The translations under genes were made by a program, and so were the position numbers. A stretch of 64,000 nt of DNA from Paenibacillus sp. FSL K6-1096 (GTDB lineage Bacteria; Bacillota; Bacilli; Paenibacillales; Paenibacillaceae), in assembly GCF_037977055.1 (NCBI RefSeq), contig NZ_CP150274.1, forward strand, positions 6,696,001-6,760,000, read 5' to 3'. Under the pieces are notes generated by a model. That model was not told the origin of the DNA. It saw nothing but the letters and a program-made list of their open reading frames with translations, and made no database searches. This document shows, in pieces, positions 45,854 through 54,630 of this stretch (positions are counted from its first letter, which is position 1; the number at the start of each line of letters is the position of its first letter).

Positions 45854-45925
45854 GAGCAAATGTAATCGAAAAACCGATTACATTCAACCGCCGCGTGGGC
45901 AAGTGAGCAAATGTAATCGAAAAAC
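45854..45925. repeat. 51-bp hairpin repeat array, left part (split by IS110)
   Basis: One full unit begins at 45854 and a second at 45905, both GAGCAAATGTAATCG...; the hairpin is AATGTAATCG paired with CGATTACATT around AAAAAC. The second unit is broken after CGAAAAAC at 45925 and continues at 47514, so removing the insertion restores a 51-bp period. Gap 45711-46190 holds this array, the terminator and the left end of the IS. Confidence 0.9.
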
Positions 45926-46040
45926 AGTCATGACAAGACAGAGGCCTTGTCACCCCCAGGAATGAAAATAAGTGGGTGGCATCCGTCGCATCCATTCTAA
46001 ATGAGGCTGGAGTCGTCAACACTACATATACAAATCAAAG

Positions 46041-46168
46041 GGCGGAAACGGTTACTGGGACATACCCCGTTCGAAAAACCGTTCTATTGCGCTTTTCGAG
46101 CATCGCCTATTGTAGCCCCCAAAAGTACGTGTATTAAATTACACTCATTCGAGCGCATGATTTGTAAA
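46041..46168 (+). ncRNA. Candidate IS110 bridge RNA (limits approximate)
   Basis: In the 5' noncoding part of the IS. TCGAAAAAC (46071-46079) equals the nine target bases ending at the core (45917-45925). ATCG (46102-46105) is complementary to CGAT just right of the core. GTATTAAAT (46131-46139) equals the right end GTATTAAAC (47505-47513) apart from a last base allowing a U-G pair. CATGATT (46156-46162) is complementary to AGTCATG, the first seven bases of the IS, with one G-U pair. This target-then-donor order is that of the published IS621 bridge RNA model; transcript ends and fold were not determined. Confidence 0.65.
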
Positions 46169-46190
46169 CTGACGATGGAGGATGGTAGGA

Positions 46191-47405
46191 ATGGATGCTG
46201 TACGTATGTGTTGCGCCGGTCTGGACGTGCACCAGGAAACCGTTGTGGCCTGCGTGATGAAAGGACCGATCGAACAGAAACCCCAATGTCACCTGAAAAC
46301 CTTTGGGACGACAACCAAAGAATTGCTAGGCCTGCAAGATTGGCTGAGTGAACACGGGTGTCGGGAGGTAGTGATGGAGAGTACCGGCGTGTTATGGAAA
46401 CCGGTATGGAACATCTTAGAGGGCAGTTGTGACCTCGTCCTGGCCAACGCCCGGCGGGTAAAGAATACGCCGGGTCGAAAAACGGACATGCAAGATGCGC
46501 GCTGGTTAGCGCAATTGCACCGTTGCGGGCTCATTGAAGGCAGTATGGTGCCAGAACAAGACATCCGGGATTTGCGGGATTTGACCCGTTACCGGAGTAA
46601 GATGGTGCAGGCGGTGACGGCGGAGAAAAACCGCATTCACAAAATCCTTCAGGATGCCAACATCAAGCTGACCACCTTTATGTCCGATCTCTATGGGGTT
46701 TCGGGACGGGGCCTGCTCCAGAAGATCATGGACGGCGAGGTCGTGGACGAAGTGACCGTTAAAAACCTGGTCAAAACCCGTTTAAAACAGAAAGTTCCGC
46801 AGCTACTCGACGCGCTCAATGGCAAGTTGCGCCGTCATCATCGGGAGATGATTCGAGACCACTGGGACCACTTGGTCTATTTGGAGAAAAGAATCACGGA
46901 ACTGGAAGCGCGAATCGAGGCGAAGGCAGAACCGTACCTTGACTCCATTCCGGGAATTGAGCGGACGTCTGCCGTGACCATTTTTGCCGAAGTGGGGCCG
47001 CATGTCGCGGAGATGTTCCCGAGTGATGCGCAGTTTGCTTCATGGGCGGGAGTGTGTCCAGGGAACAACGAAAGTGCGGGAAAGCGAAGAAAGTCAAAAA
47101 CGATGCAAGGGAACAAGCATCTGAAAGGGGCGTTGTGTCAGGCGGCTTGGGCGAACGCTCGCTCCTCGAACCGGATCGGCCAATTCTTTCGACGAATCCG
47201 GAAGAGACGAGGCGATAAAAAAGCAAACGTCGCCACTGCGCATTTGCTGATTCGAATCCTCCATGCCCTAATGCGGGAGAAGAGGTCATACCAAGAAATA
47301 GACGTCTCACTAGGCGATGAGACGTCCAAGAAAAACAGGTTGGATCGGTATGTGCAATATATCCAGCAGTTAGGATATAGCGTGCAACTAAATCCTACCC
47401 CATAG
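46191..47405 (+). CDS. IS110-family recombinase (DEDD transposase)
   Basis: 404 residues. N-terminal RuvC-like DEDD domain with Asp12 (GLDVHQ), Glu63 (VMESTG), Asp99 and Asp102 (KTDMQDARWLAQL); a coiled-coil-like middle; C-terminal Transposase_20 domain with IPGIERTSAVTIFAEVG and the putative nucleophile Ser295 in CPGNNESAGKR. All key residues are intact, so the element may be active. ATG 46191 is chosen, with GGAGG 9 nt upstream; ATG 46182 overlaps that site. Base use differs from neighbours (many cgg/aaa/ttt codons), consistent with acquired DNA. Confidence 0.93.
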   Translation: MDAVRMCCAGLDVHQETVVACVMKGPIEQKPQCHLKTFGTTTKELLGLQDWLSEHGCREVVMESTGVLWKPVWNILEGSCDLVLANARRVKNTPGRKTDMQDARWLAQLHRCGLIEGSMVPEQDIRDLRDLTRYRSKMVQAVTAEKNRIHKILQDANIKLTTFMSDLYGVSGRGLLQKIMDGEVVDEVTVKNLVKTRLKQKVPQLLDALNGKLRRHHREMIRDHWDHLVYLEKRITELEARIEAKAEPYLDSIPGIERTSAVTIFAEVGPHVAEMFPSDAQFASWAGVCPGNNESAGKRRKSKTMQGNKHLKGALCQAAWANARSSNRIGQFFRRIRKRRGDKKANVATAHLLIRILHALMREKRSYQEIDVSLGDETSKKNRLDRYVQYIQQLGYSVQLNPTP

Positions 47406-47513
47406 TCTTCCCTTTTTCAAAAAAAACGAAACGTTTTTTGGGGGCGGTGGGTCTTTTTTTGTCAAAATCCAGTCTGCGGCGCGTTTTCCGGTACTTTTAT
47501 TTTCGTATTAAAC

Positions 47514-47580
47514 CGATTACATTCAACCGCCGCGTGGGCAAACGAGCAAATGTAATCGAAAAACCGATCACATCCGGCCC
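47514..47580. repeat. 51-bp hairpin repeat array, right part
   Basis: CGATTACATTCAACCGCCGC completes the unit broken by the IS; another unit starts at 47544 with GAGCAAATGTAATCG and an imperfect right arm (CGATCACATC). It carries a further intact TCGAAAAAC site at 47556-47564. Confidence 0.85.
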
Positions 47581-47727
47581 ACCGCCATGTGTATGGGGTC
47601 ACCGGTCCCAATATACGCAGGATGCCCCGCCCCCCTTCAACTGCACATAAGTTATATTTTCACAAAAACAGTAGACTGAGTGTAAATACACCGCCTGCCC
47701 TTCGCTGCTATACTCGGTTTGTCACAC

Positions 47728-47740
47728 GGGAATCCCGTGG
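47728..47740. promoter_or_regulatory. Palindrome upstream of sugar-binding protein gene
   Basis: ACGGGAATCCCGT, arms ACGGGA and TCCCGT, 34 bp before ATG 47774; a second dyad GTGTA-AA-TACAC lies at about 47680-47691. Either could be the target of the YesN-type regulator or a repressor. The rest of 47581-47773 shows nothing else recognisable. Confidence 0.4.
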
Positions 47741-47773
47741 AGCCAACAGTATATTTCAGGGGGTAGTGCAGGA

Positions 47774-48868
47774 ATGAAACGCTATTCGGTAGTATTGTCT
47801 CTTCTGCTAACAATGGTAATGATCTTGTCTGCATGCAGCGGTAACAGTAATTCTTCGGGAGGCAGCGGAGATGGGGGCAAGGGCAAGGTTGGACTTGCGA
47901 TGCCGACGAAATCCTCGGAGCGGTGGGTGAATGACGGCAACAACATGAAGAAGGAATTCGAGAAGCTCGGGTACACAACGGATCTGCAATATGCCGAGGA
48001 TGTCGTTGAGAACCAGGTCTCCCAGATTGAGAACATGATCACCAAAGGCGCGAAAGCAATTGTTATCGCTTCCATCGACGGTGAGGCGCTGACGGATGTG
48101 CTCCAGAAGGCTCATGACGCTAACGTTAAGGTCATTGCCTATGACCGTCTGATTAAAAAAAGCGAATACGTCGACTATTATGCAACCTTCGATAATTTCA
48201 AGGTGGGTGTGCTGCAGGGCTCCTACATTGAAGAGAAGCTTGGCCTGAAGGACGGCAAAGGGCCGTTCAACATCGAGCTGTTCGGCGGCTCGCCGGATGA
48301 CAACAACGCCTACTTCTTCTTCGACGGCGCGATGTCGATCCTCAAGAAGTATATCGAATCCGGCAAGCTGGTGGTGCGCAGCAATCAGATGACGATGGAC
48401 CAGGTGGCGACCCTGCGTTGGGACGGTGCGGCAGCTCAAGCGCGGATGGATAATCTGCTGAGCGCGAACTATGCCAGTGAGCATCTGGATGCGGTTTTGT
48501 CTCCGTACGACGGCATCAGCATCGGCATTCTCTCCTCCTTGAAGGGGGTAGGCTATGGTTCCGGCGACAAGCCGCTGCCGGTGGTGACCGGGCAGGATGC
48601 CGAGCTGGCGTCCGTGAAATCGATTCTGGCCGGAGAGCAGACACAGACGGTGTTCAAGGATACCCGCGAGCTAGCCAAGAAGGCGGTGCAGATGACCGAG
48701 AGTGTGCTGAATGGAACGGAAGCCGAAGTCAATGACACCACAACCTACGACAACGGGGTCAAAATCGTCCCGTCCTACCTGCTGGAGCCGGTATCTGTGG
48801 ACGCAAGCAACGTGGATAAGGTGCTGGTAGAGGGAGGCTATTATACCAAGGAGCAACTGGGGCAATAG
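47774..48868 (+). CDS. Sugar ABC transporter substrate-binding lipoprotein (ChvE/XylF type)
   Basis: 364 residues. Signal peptide with lipobox ILSAC near residue 21, Ser/Gly linker, then a type I sugar-binding fold: [62 protein letters not shown] and [12 protein letters not shown]. These features match ChvE/GguA-system proteins, which bind xylose, arabinose, galactose or glucose. It is the first gene of a complete importer with GguA- and GguB-type partners. GGGGG lies upstream of ATG 47774. Confidence 0.9.
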   Translation: MKRYSVVLSLLLTMVMILSACSGNSNSSGGSGDGGKGKVGLAMPTKSSERWVNDGNNMKKEFEKLGYTTDLQYAEDVVENQVSQIENMITKGAKAIVIASIDGEALTDVLQKAHDANVKVIAYDRLIKKSEYVDYYATFDNFKVGVLQGSYIEEKLGLKDGKGPFNIELFGGSPDDNNAYFFFDGAMSILKKYIESGKLVVRSNQMTMDQVATLRWDGAAAQARMDNLLSANYASEHLDAVLSPYDGISIGILSSLKGVGYGSGDKPLPVVTGQDAELASVKSILAGEQTQTVFKDTRELAKKAVQMTESVLNGTEAEVNDTTTYDNGVKIVPSYLLEPVSVDASNVDKVLVEGGYYTKEQLGQ

Positions 48869-48966
48869 CAGCCGGGCAGCATATGGCGGCAGTCCGGCAG
48901 CGGTTCGGAAGCAGGGCCGCGCCGGAACAGCCGTTATCTAGTCACAAGGAAAGCTGGGTGGGAGAT

Positions 48967-50496
48967 ATGAGCGAATTTATTTTGGAGATGAGAGGCATTA
49001 CGAAGACCTTCCCCGGCGTCAAAGCGCTCTCCGATGTCCATCTGCAGGTGAAGGCAGGCGAGATTCACGCCCTCTGCGGGGAGAACGGGGCAGGCAAATC
49101 CACGCTGATGAAGGTGCTGAGCGGCGTCTATCCGCATGGAACATATGAAGGAGATATCCTGTACCAGGGGCAGGTCTGCCAGTTCAAGGATATCAAGGAC
49201 AGCGAGGGCCTGGGAATTGTTATTATTCATCAGGAGCTGGCGCTGATTCCGTATCTGTCGATTTCGGAGAACATCTTCCTCGGCAACGAGCAGGCGAGGC
49301 GCGGGGTGATCAACTGGCACGAGACGACGGTGAAGACCAAGGAGCTGCTGGCCACCGTCGGCCTCAAGGAGTCGCCGTTTACAGAGGTATCTTCCATCGG
49401 TGTGGGCAAGCAGCAACTGGTAGAGATCGCGAAGGCGCTCTCCAAGGAAGTGAAGCTGCTGATTCTCGATGAGCCGACGGCGGCGCTGAATGAGGATGAT
49501 AGCGAGAACCTGCTGGACCTGATCCTGGAGCTGAAGCAGCGGGGGATATCCTCGATTATCATTTCCCACAAATTGAACGAAATCGAGAAGATAGCGGATT
49601 CAGTCACGATTCTGCGGGACGGACAGACCATTAAGACACTGGATATGAAGCAGGATGCGGTGACGGAGGATGTCATTATCAAGGGCATGGTCGGGCGGGA
49701 TCTGACGAACCGCTACCCGGAGCGCACGCCGGAGCTGGGCGAGACAATCTTCGAGATCCGCGACTGGGAGGTGTACCATCCCACGCAGGCGGACCGCAAA
49801 ATGCTGGACCAGATCAACCTCCATATCCGGCGCGGCGAGGTGGTCGGCATTGCCGGGCTGATGGGTGCGGGGCGAACGGAGCTGGCAATGAGCGTGTTCG
49901 GCAAGTCTTACGGCCGGCGGATCAGCGGGCAGACATTCATGCACGGCAAGGAGGTGCACCTGAACAACATCACCCAGGCGATTGAGCACGGGCTGGCCTA
50001 TGTCACCGAGGACCGCAAGCATTACGGACTGATCCTGATCGACGACATCAAGCGGAACATCTCGCTAAGCAGCCTGAACAAGCTGTCCCGCCGGGGCGTG
50101 ATCAATGAGAATGAGGAGGTTCTGGTTGCGGAGGAATACCGCAGGAAGCTGAACATCAAGACCCCCAGCATTCTGCAAAAGACGGTCAACCTCAGCGGCG
50201 GCAACCAGCAGAAGGTGGTGCTCAGCAAATGGATCTATGCCGGACCGGATGTCCTGATCCTGGATGAGCCTACGCGCGGTATTGATGTGGGGGCTAAATA
50301 TGAAATCTACTCGATTATCAACGATCTGGCGGCACAGGGCAAGGGTGTGCTGGTGATCTCCTCCGAGCTGCCGGAGATTATCGGGATGTGCGACCGGATC
50401 TACACCATGTGCGAGGGGCGGATCAGCGGGGAAGTTGAGCGGAAGGACGCCACGCAGGAGCTTTTGATGAAATTTATGACACGAAGCAGGGGGTAA
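48967..50496 (+). CDS. Sugar ABC transporter ATP-binding protein (GguA/MmsA type)
   Basis: 509 residues, tandem ATPase. First domain: Walker [10 protein letters not shown] and Walker [12 protein letters not shown], with the signature region altered to [17 protein letters not shown]. Second domain: degenerate Walker [11 protein letters not shown], signature [11 protein letters not shown] and [22 protein letters not shown] is typical of the GguA/MmsA branch. The N-terminus [21 protein letters not shown] fixes ATG 48967, with GGTGGGAG just upstream; the longer frame from 48883 has no site. Six bp separate it from the permease gene. Confidence 0.92.
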   Translation: MSEFILEMRGITKTFPGVKALSDVHLQVKAGEIHALCGENGAGKSTLMKVLSGVYPHGTYEGDILYQGQVCQFKDIKDSEGLGIVIIHQELALIPYLSISENIFLGNEQARRGVINWHETTVKTKELLATVGLKESPFTEVSSIGVGKQQLVEIAKALSKEVKLLILDEPTAALNEDDSENLLDLILELKQRGISSIIISHKLNEIEKIADSVTILRDGQTIKTLDMKQDAVTEDVIIKGMVGRDLTNRYPERTPELGETIFEIRDWEVYHPTQADRKMLDQINLHIRRGEVVGIAGLMGAGRTELAMSVFGKSYGRRISGQTFMHGKEVHLNNITQAIEHGLAYVTEDRKHYGLILIDDIKRNISLSSLNKLSRRGVINENEEVLVAEEYRRKLNIKTPSILQKTVNLSGGNQQKVVLSKWIYAGPDVLILDEPTRGIDVGAKYEIYSIINDLAAQGKGVLVISSELPEIIGMCDRIYTMCEGRISGEVERKDATQELLMKFMTRSRG

Positions 50497-50502
50497 CACC
50501 GC

Positions 50503-51666
50503 ATGGAAGCCATTAGTGAACTATTCAAAAAAAATATCCGCCAATACGGCATGATCATTGCCCTGATCTTTATCTCTGTGTTCTTTCAAATTCTGACGGA
50601 CGGCATTCTGCTGAAGCCGCTGAACGTCACCAACCTGATTCTGCAGAACAGCTACATTCTGGTGCTGGCCATCGGGATGGTGCTGGTCATCATCACCGGT
50701 CATATCGACCTGTCGGTCGGTTCGGTGGCCGCCTTCATCGGTGCATTGTCCGCGATCATGATGGTCGATATGGAGATGAATCCGGTCCTGGCAGTAGTAA
50801 TCTCACTGCTGATGGGTGCGCTGGTCGGGGCCTGGCAGGGCTTCTGGGTTGCTTATATCAAAATCCCGGCGTTCATCGTCACCCTGGCGGGGATGCTGCT
50901 GTTCCGCGGATTGACAATGATCGTGCTGAACGGTCAGTCGATTGCCCCGTTTCCTAAGTCATTTCAGAAGATCAGCTCCGGCTTCATTCCAGATGTCGCC
51001 AGCGGCGGCTCGCTGAACATCCTGACGCTGATTATCGGCGTTGTCCTGTCGCTGCTGGTGATCTATCAGGAAATCCGCAGCCGCCGGGTTACGGTGAAGT
51101 ACGGCTTTGACCAGTCTCCGGTCTGGATGTCCGTAGCCAAGGCTGCCGCGCTGGTGATCGTCATCAATCTGTTCACCTATGTTCTGGCGCAATATAACGG
51201 AATTCCGAATATCCTTGTGATTCTGCTGGTGCTGATCGTGATCTACTCCTTTGTAATGAACCATATGACGATGGGCCGGCATATCTACGCACTGGGCGGG
51301 AATGAGAAGGCGGCAAGCCTCTCCGGCGTCAAAACCAAACGTGTGACCTTCTGGGTCTTCGTCAACATGGGTGTCCTGGCCGCCCTGTCCGGTCTGGTGT
51401 TCGCAGCACGCCTGAACTCGGCGACACCTAAGGCCGGAACCAACTTCGAGCTGGATGCCATCGCCGCCTGCTTCATCGGCGGAGCCTCGGCCTCCGGCGG
51501 CATCGGGACCGTGGTCGGCGCTATTATCGGCGGGCTGGTCATGGGGGTCATGAACAACGGGATGTCGCTTGTCGGCCTCGGCGTTGACTGGCAGCAGGGC
51601 ATCAAGGGACTGGTGCTGCTGCTGGCGGTGGGCTTTGATATCTATAACAAGTCGAAGACGGCGTGA
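50503..51666 (+). CDS. Sugar ABC transporter permease (GguB/MmsB type)
   Basis: 387 residues, about ten membrane helices in the RbsC-like fold: GMVLVIITGHIDLSVGSVAAFIGA, GFWVAYIKIPAFIVTLAGMLLFRG, GRHIYALGGNEKAASLSGVKT and the closing GIKGLVLLLAVGFDIYNKS. It pairs with the preceding ATPase and binding protein to import a pentose or hexose. A terminator follows immediately. Confidence 0.92.
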   Translation: MEAISELFKKNIRQYGMIIALIFISVFFQILTDGILLKPLNVTNLILQNSYILVLAIGMVLVIITGHIDLSVGSVAAFIGALSAIMMVDMEMNPVLAVVISLLMGALVGAWQGFWVAYIKIPAFIVTLAGMLLFRGLTMIVLNGQSIAPFPKSFQKISSGFIPDVASGGSLNILTLIIGVVLSLLVIYQEIRSRRVTVKYGFDQSPVWMSVAKAAALVIVINLFTYVLAQYNGIPNILVILLVLIVIYSFVMNHMTMGRHIYALGGNEKAASLSGVKTKRVTFWVFVNMGVLAALSGLVFAARLNSATPKAGTNFELDAIAACFIGGASASGGIGTVVGAIIGGLVMGVMNNGMSLVGLGVDWQQGIKGLVLLLAVGFDIYNKSKTA

Positions 51667-51676
51667 AAATATTAGC

Positions 51677-51721
51677 GAGCCGGACCGGGACTGCGCAAGC
51701 AGGAGCGGCTCCGGCTTTTTT
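51677..51721 (+). terminator. Terminator of the sugar ABC operon
   Basis: AGCCGGA (51678-51684) pairs with TCCGGCT (51710-51716) with an inner CCG/CGG, followed by TTTTTT. Confidence 0.85.
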
Positions 51722-51807
51722 CGTCGCAGCTTGCAGCATCCGCCCGGGATATGGATAATAGCATCAAAGGTGCATTACCATTCTATGACGGATTCAGGAG
51801 GAAACAG

Positions 51808-52476
51808 ATGCAGATTATTGCCATGCTGACGATGCTGATTGACCATGTCGGCCTGATTTTTTACCCGGGTGAGCTGGCCTGGAGATATGTGGGGAGAATT
51901 GCCTTCCCGATCTACTGCTACGCGCTGGTGCAAGGGCATATCCATACGTCCTCCCGGCCCCGTTATCTGCGGCGGCTGCTGGTTATCGCGGTGCTGGCCC
52001 AGATTCCGTATAACCTGGCGATTGATCCTGGCGGCTGGAATGTAGTATTCACGCTGCTGTTCTCTGCGCTTGTCCTCACGGTGCTGGATCTGCTGCCCAA
52101 GCTGTGGATGGGCATTCCGGTCGTAGTGGCGGCTGTGCTGCTGACGGATGCGCTGCCGCTGGATTACAACGCCTACGGGCTGCTGCTGGTGCTGATCTTC
52201 CGGTACACCCGCTCCTACTGGCTGGTGCTGGCGCATATGGCGCTGAATGTATTTTATCTCTTCTATTATAATTGGCTGGTGCAGCTGGCCAGTATTGTGC
52301 CGACGATTCTGATTGCGCTGACGCCGGGCTTCTGGACGCTGCTGGAGAAGAGACGCCTGCCGCGCTGGGTCTGGTGGAGCTTTTATCCGGCACATTTAGC
52401 TGCTCTTGCTCTGGTAAAGTTTCTCATGTTCGAAGATTGGGTATTTATAGATTGGCGGAGTTTATTCAGCGTGTAA
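51808..52476 (+). CDS. TraX family membrane protein
   Basis: 222 residues, six to seven membrane helices. The N-terminus MQIIAMLTMLIDHVGLIFYP and the segment YVGRIAFPIYCYALVQGH are the TraX signature (acyltransferase-like fold; plasmid F TraX acetylates pilin, chromosomal roles unknown). ATG 51808 has AGGAGG 6 nt upstream; the in-frame ATG at 51751 lacks a site. No partner gene in the same transcript is evident. Confidence 0.88.
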   Translation: MQIIAMLTMLIDHVGLIFYPGELAWRYVGRIAFPIYCYALVQGHIHTSSRPRYLRRLLVIAVLAQIPYNLAIDPGGWNVVFTLLFSALVLTVLDLLPKLWMGIPVVVAAVLLTDALPLDYNAYGLLLVLIFRYTRSYWLVLAHMALNVFYLFYYNWLVQLASIVPTILIALTPGFWTLLEKRRLPRWVWWSFYPAHLAALALVKFLMFEDWVFIDWRSLFSV

Positions 52477-52568
52477 GGTGTCAATGATTTCCTGCGCTGT
52501 ATTTACAAATCCCCTCTCCTTTGAGATGATGGATACGTTGCCAAATTATGAGCTAGAGGAGACATGCT

Positions 52569-54077
52569 ATGAAGAAAATGAAAGCAAGAACCAAATGGCT
52601 GGTGCCGATTCTCGCCCTGCTGCTGATTCTGTCCGGCTGTCAGGCCGTCGGCGGTTTCGATGTCAATAAGGCGTTGCTTGGGGATATCGATGTGAAATCG
52701 TCGGAATCCAGCACTACGATGAGCCTAAGCGCTGTACCGGCAGCAGGCATCAGTGCAGAGGACCAGGAAGTTGTCGATCTTATTAATTCTTTATCCCTTA
52801 CACTCGGTCATGTGAAGATGCAGGATAACACGACTCTCTCAGCAACAGGAGTTGTCGGTTATAAGGAACTGAAGATTCCGTTCTCCCTCTACATGGACCA
52901 GAAGAACATGGTCTTTACTGCAGAAGGCGCGAAGCAGCCGTTCTATATCCCGCTGGCGAGCAATGAAATGCTGCTTGGCCTGGAAGTTACTGATCCTGCC
53001 AAGACCATGGAATTCTCCAAGCTGGTCTCCCAGTTTGTGGTCAAGAATCTGCCGAATCCGGGTGCGATCAATGTATCGTCCGTATCGGAAGCGGTGTATG
53101 GCCAGCAGACCAGCTTGACGAAGCTACATACAGAAATAACCGGCGAAGAGTTCCCGGTATTGCTGAAGAGCTTCCTGAGATCGGTGTCCAAGGATACCGA
53201 AGGCTTCACTGCCCTGATCAGCGGATTCTATGATTATATGTATCCATTGCTCAAGGACAGAGCGGAAGATCTGAACAGCATCGGTCTGGGCGATATTCCG
53301 CTGGAAGACAAAGAAGGGGTAGTTACCGTAGTACATGATGCGGCCAAACTGGCTGTGGATGCCCTGCTGCTCGTCTATGACAAGCAATTGGAGAATCTGT
53401 ATGAACAGACCCCTGAACTCAAGACTGTACTTGGCAAGGATACGAAGCTGAGTGTGGATATCTTCGTGGACAGCGGCTTCCATGTGCGCAAGCAGAACAT
53501 GGAACTGAACGTGGCCCTGCCGTCCAGCAGTGACCTGCCGCTGCAGAGCATTAATCTGAAGGCAGCATCGGAGACCTGGAATGTGAACGGCTCTGTAACC
53601 GCAGATCCGATCTCTACAACCGGAGCCATCGATGCCACCAATCCGGAGATGACTCCGGGTGAGACCCTGAGAAACTTCGAGCCCGGCTCAGCGATGCATA
53701 AGATGCTCAAAGATGAGATGAAGATCACCTCCAAGAGCCTGATGATCGCGCCGGATGATGATTATTATTATCCGATCGTAGAAGATGGCACCACCTACGT
53801 ACCGCTGCGTTATGTGGCCGAGGATATGGATGCCAAGGTGGAGTGGGATGCCCCTAACCGTGCCATCAAGGTAACCGATGATGTATACGGCGATCAGCTT
53901 GTATTCAAAATCGGTTCAGCCCAGGCAGTGATTGCCGGGACAACCGTGAAGCTTCCGCAGGCAGTATTTGTGGATGAATACGGAGATGCCTATGTGCCGC
54001 TGCGTGTACTGGCCCAAGGCCTGCACGCCACGGTGGAAGTGGATGAAGACGGTTATATCTGGATTGACCGTCCATAA
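52569..54077 (+). CDS. Lipoprotein with copper-amine-oxidase-N (stalk) domain
   Basis: 502 residues. Signal peptide LVPILALLLILSGC with lipobox Cys at about 23. A large middle part (about 60-370) of unknown fold is followed by a C-terminal stalk domain pair (about 395-500) seen in GTTYVPLRYVAEDMDAKVEW and AYVPLRVLAQGLHATVEV. The stalk domain is a common surface module in Paenibacillus and does not bind copper by itself. Function unknown. AGAGGAG precedes ATG 52569. A terminator closes the gene. Confidence 0.85.
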   Translation: MKKMKARTKWLVPILALLLILSGCQAVGGFDVNKALLGDIDVKSSESSTTMSLSAVPAAGISAEDQEVVDLINSLSLTLGHVKMQDNTTLSATGVVGYKELKIPFSLYMDQKNMVFTAEGAKQPFYIPLASNEMLLGLEVTDPAKTMEFSKLVSQFVVKNLPNPGAINVSSVSEAVYGQQTSLTKLHTEITGEEFPVLLKSFLRSVSKDTEGFTALISGFYDYMYPLLKDRAEDLNSIGLGDIPLEDKEGVVTVVHDAAKLAVDALLLVYDKQLENLYEQTPELKTVLGKDTKLSVDIFVDSGFHVRKQNMELNVALPSSSDLPLQSINLKAASETWNVNGSVTADPISTTGAIDATNPEMTPGETLRNFEPGSAMHKMLKDEMKITSKSLMIAPDDDYYYPIVEDGTTYVPLRYVAEDMDAKVEWDAPNRAIKVTDDVYGDQLVFKIGSAQAVIAGTTVKLPQAVFVDEYGDAYVPLRVLAQGLHATVEVDEDGYIWIDRP

Positions 54078-54097
54078 GCTGTAAGCACTACAGGAAG

Positions 54098-54135
54098 ACC
54101 GGAGCCCCTGAACGATCAGGCGGTTCCGGTTTTTT
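54098..54135 (+). terminator. Terminator after the stalk-domain lipoprotein gene
   Basis: ACCGGA...CCTGA (54098-54110) pairs with TCAGG...TCCGGT (54115-54130) around ACGA, then six T. Confidence 0.88.
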
Positions 54136-54175
54136 GGCGTAGACGGGAGTTAACAATTTGGTATGTAGATTAGGC

Positions 54176-54204
54176 TTGACATAATAGGTTTACTGCAATA
54201 GACT
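54176..54204 (+). promoter_or_regulatory. Promoter of the blaI-type operon
   Basis: TTGACA (54176-54181), 17-bp spacer, TAGACT (54199-54204). The -10 lies inside the left arm of the operator palindrome, so repressor binding would block polymerase. Confidence 0.75.
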
Positions 54205-54235
54205 TAATTATAAGTAGAGGTCTATTGCAGTAAAC
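54188..54235. promoter_or_regulatory. Perfect 16-bp inverted repeat, putative BlaI-type operator
   Basis: GTTTACTGCAATAGAC (54188-54203) and GTCTATTGCAGTAAAC (54220-54235) are exact inverted complements, 16 bp apart, 20 bp before the regulator start. The TACTGCA core is not the classical TACANNTGTA motif, so this would be a variant site. Confidence 0.75.
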
Positions 54236-54255
54236 TTATTAAGCACAAAGGCGGG

Positions 54256-54630
54256 ATGAACGAAGTGGAGACCTATAAACTTTTCGATGCTGAATACAAA
54301 TTTGCTTGCCTGGTCTGGGATCATGAGCCTATTAATTCGACAGAGCTGGTGAAGCTTAGCCTCTCCACCCTGGGCTGGAAGAAGTCTACGACTTATACCG
54401 TGTTAAGGAAGCTATGTGAACGAGGTGTTCTCAGGAACGAGGGTGCGATTGTTACGGCTATTATTCCGAAGGCGGAGGCCCAGCGCTATGAGAGTCAGAC
54501 GGTGGTGGAGCGGACCTTTGGCGGGTCTTTGCCGCAGTTTTTGACGGCCTTTCTTGGAGACAAGAAGTTATCTGCGAAGGAGGCAGCGGAGCTGAAAAGG
54601 ATTATTGAGGAGGCTTCCGAAAGACGATGA
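54256..54630 (+). CDS. BlaI/MecI/CopY family repressor
   Basis: 124 residues. Winged helix at about 1-75 (ELVKLSLSTLGWKKSTTYTVLRKLCERGVLRNEG) and a helical dimerisation tail with LPQFLTAFLGDKKLSAKEAAELKRIIEEA. Such repressors are cleaved or released when the partner membrane protease senses a signal. It overlaps the M56 gene by 4 bp (ATGA). The start could be GTG 54265, better spaced from AAAGG, but ATG 54256 is kept. It likely represses its own operon through the upstream inverted repeat. Confidence 0.92.
   Translation: MNEVETYKLFDAEYKFACLVWDHEPINSTELVKLSLSTLGWKKSTTYTVLRKLCERGVLRNEGAIVTAIIPKAEAQRYESQTVVERTFGGSLPQFLTAFLGDKKLSAKEAAELKRIIEEASERR

Larger units (their letters stand above)
45926..47513 (+). 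mobile_element. IS110-family insertion sequence, complete
   Basis: The borders follow from the interrupted repeat: left flank ends CGAAAAAC (45925), right flank resumes AAACCGATTACATT (from 47510). The two flanks share up to AAAC, so a 2-bp core AC duplicated at the edges fits; element plus one core is about 1588 bp. There are no long terminal inverted repeats, as expected for IS110. Left end 256-265 bp noncoding, one recombinase gene, right end about 108 bp. The left tip contains GTCATGAC and a TGACAAG/CTTGTCA hairpin (45931-45952). The right end has an A-run/T-run hairpin at 47419-47440. Confidence 0.85.

Noticed and set aside
47419-47440. Terminal inverted repeat of the IS
   Set aside because: The A-run/T-run hairpin lies inside the right end and has no counterpart at the left end; IS110 elements usually lack such repeats.
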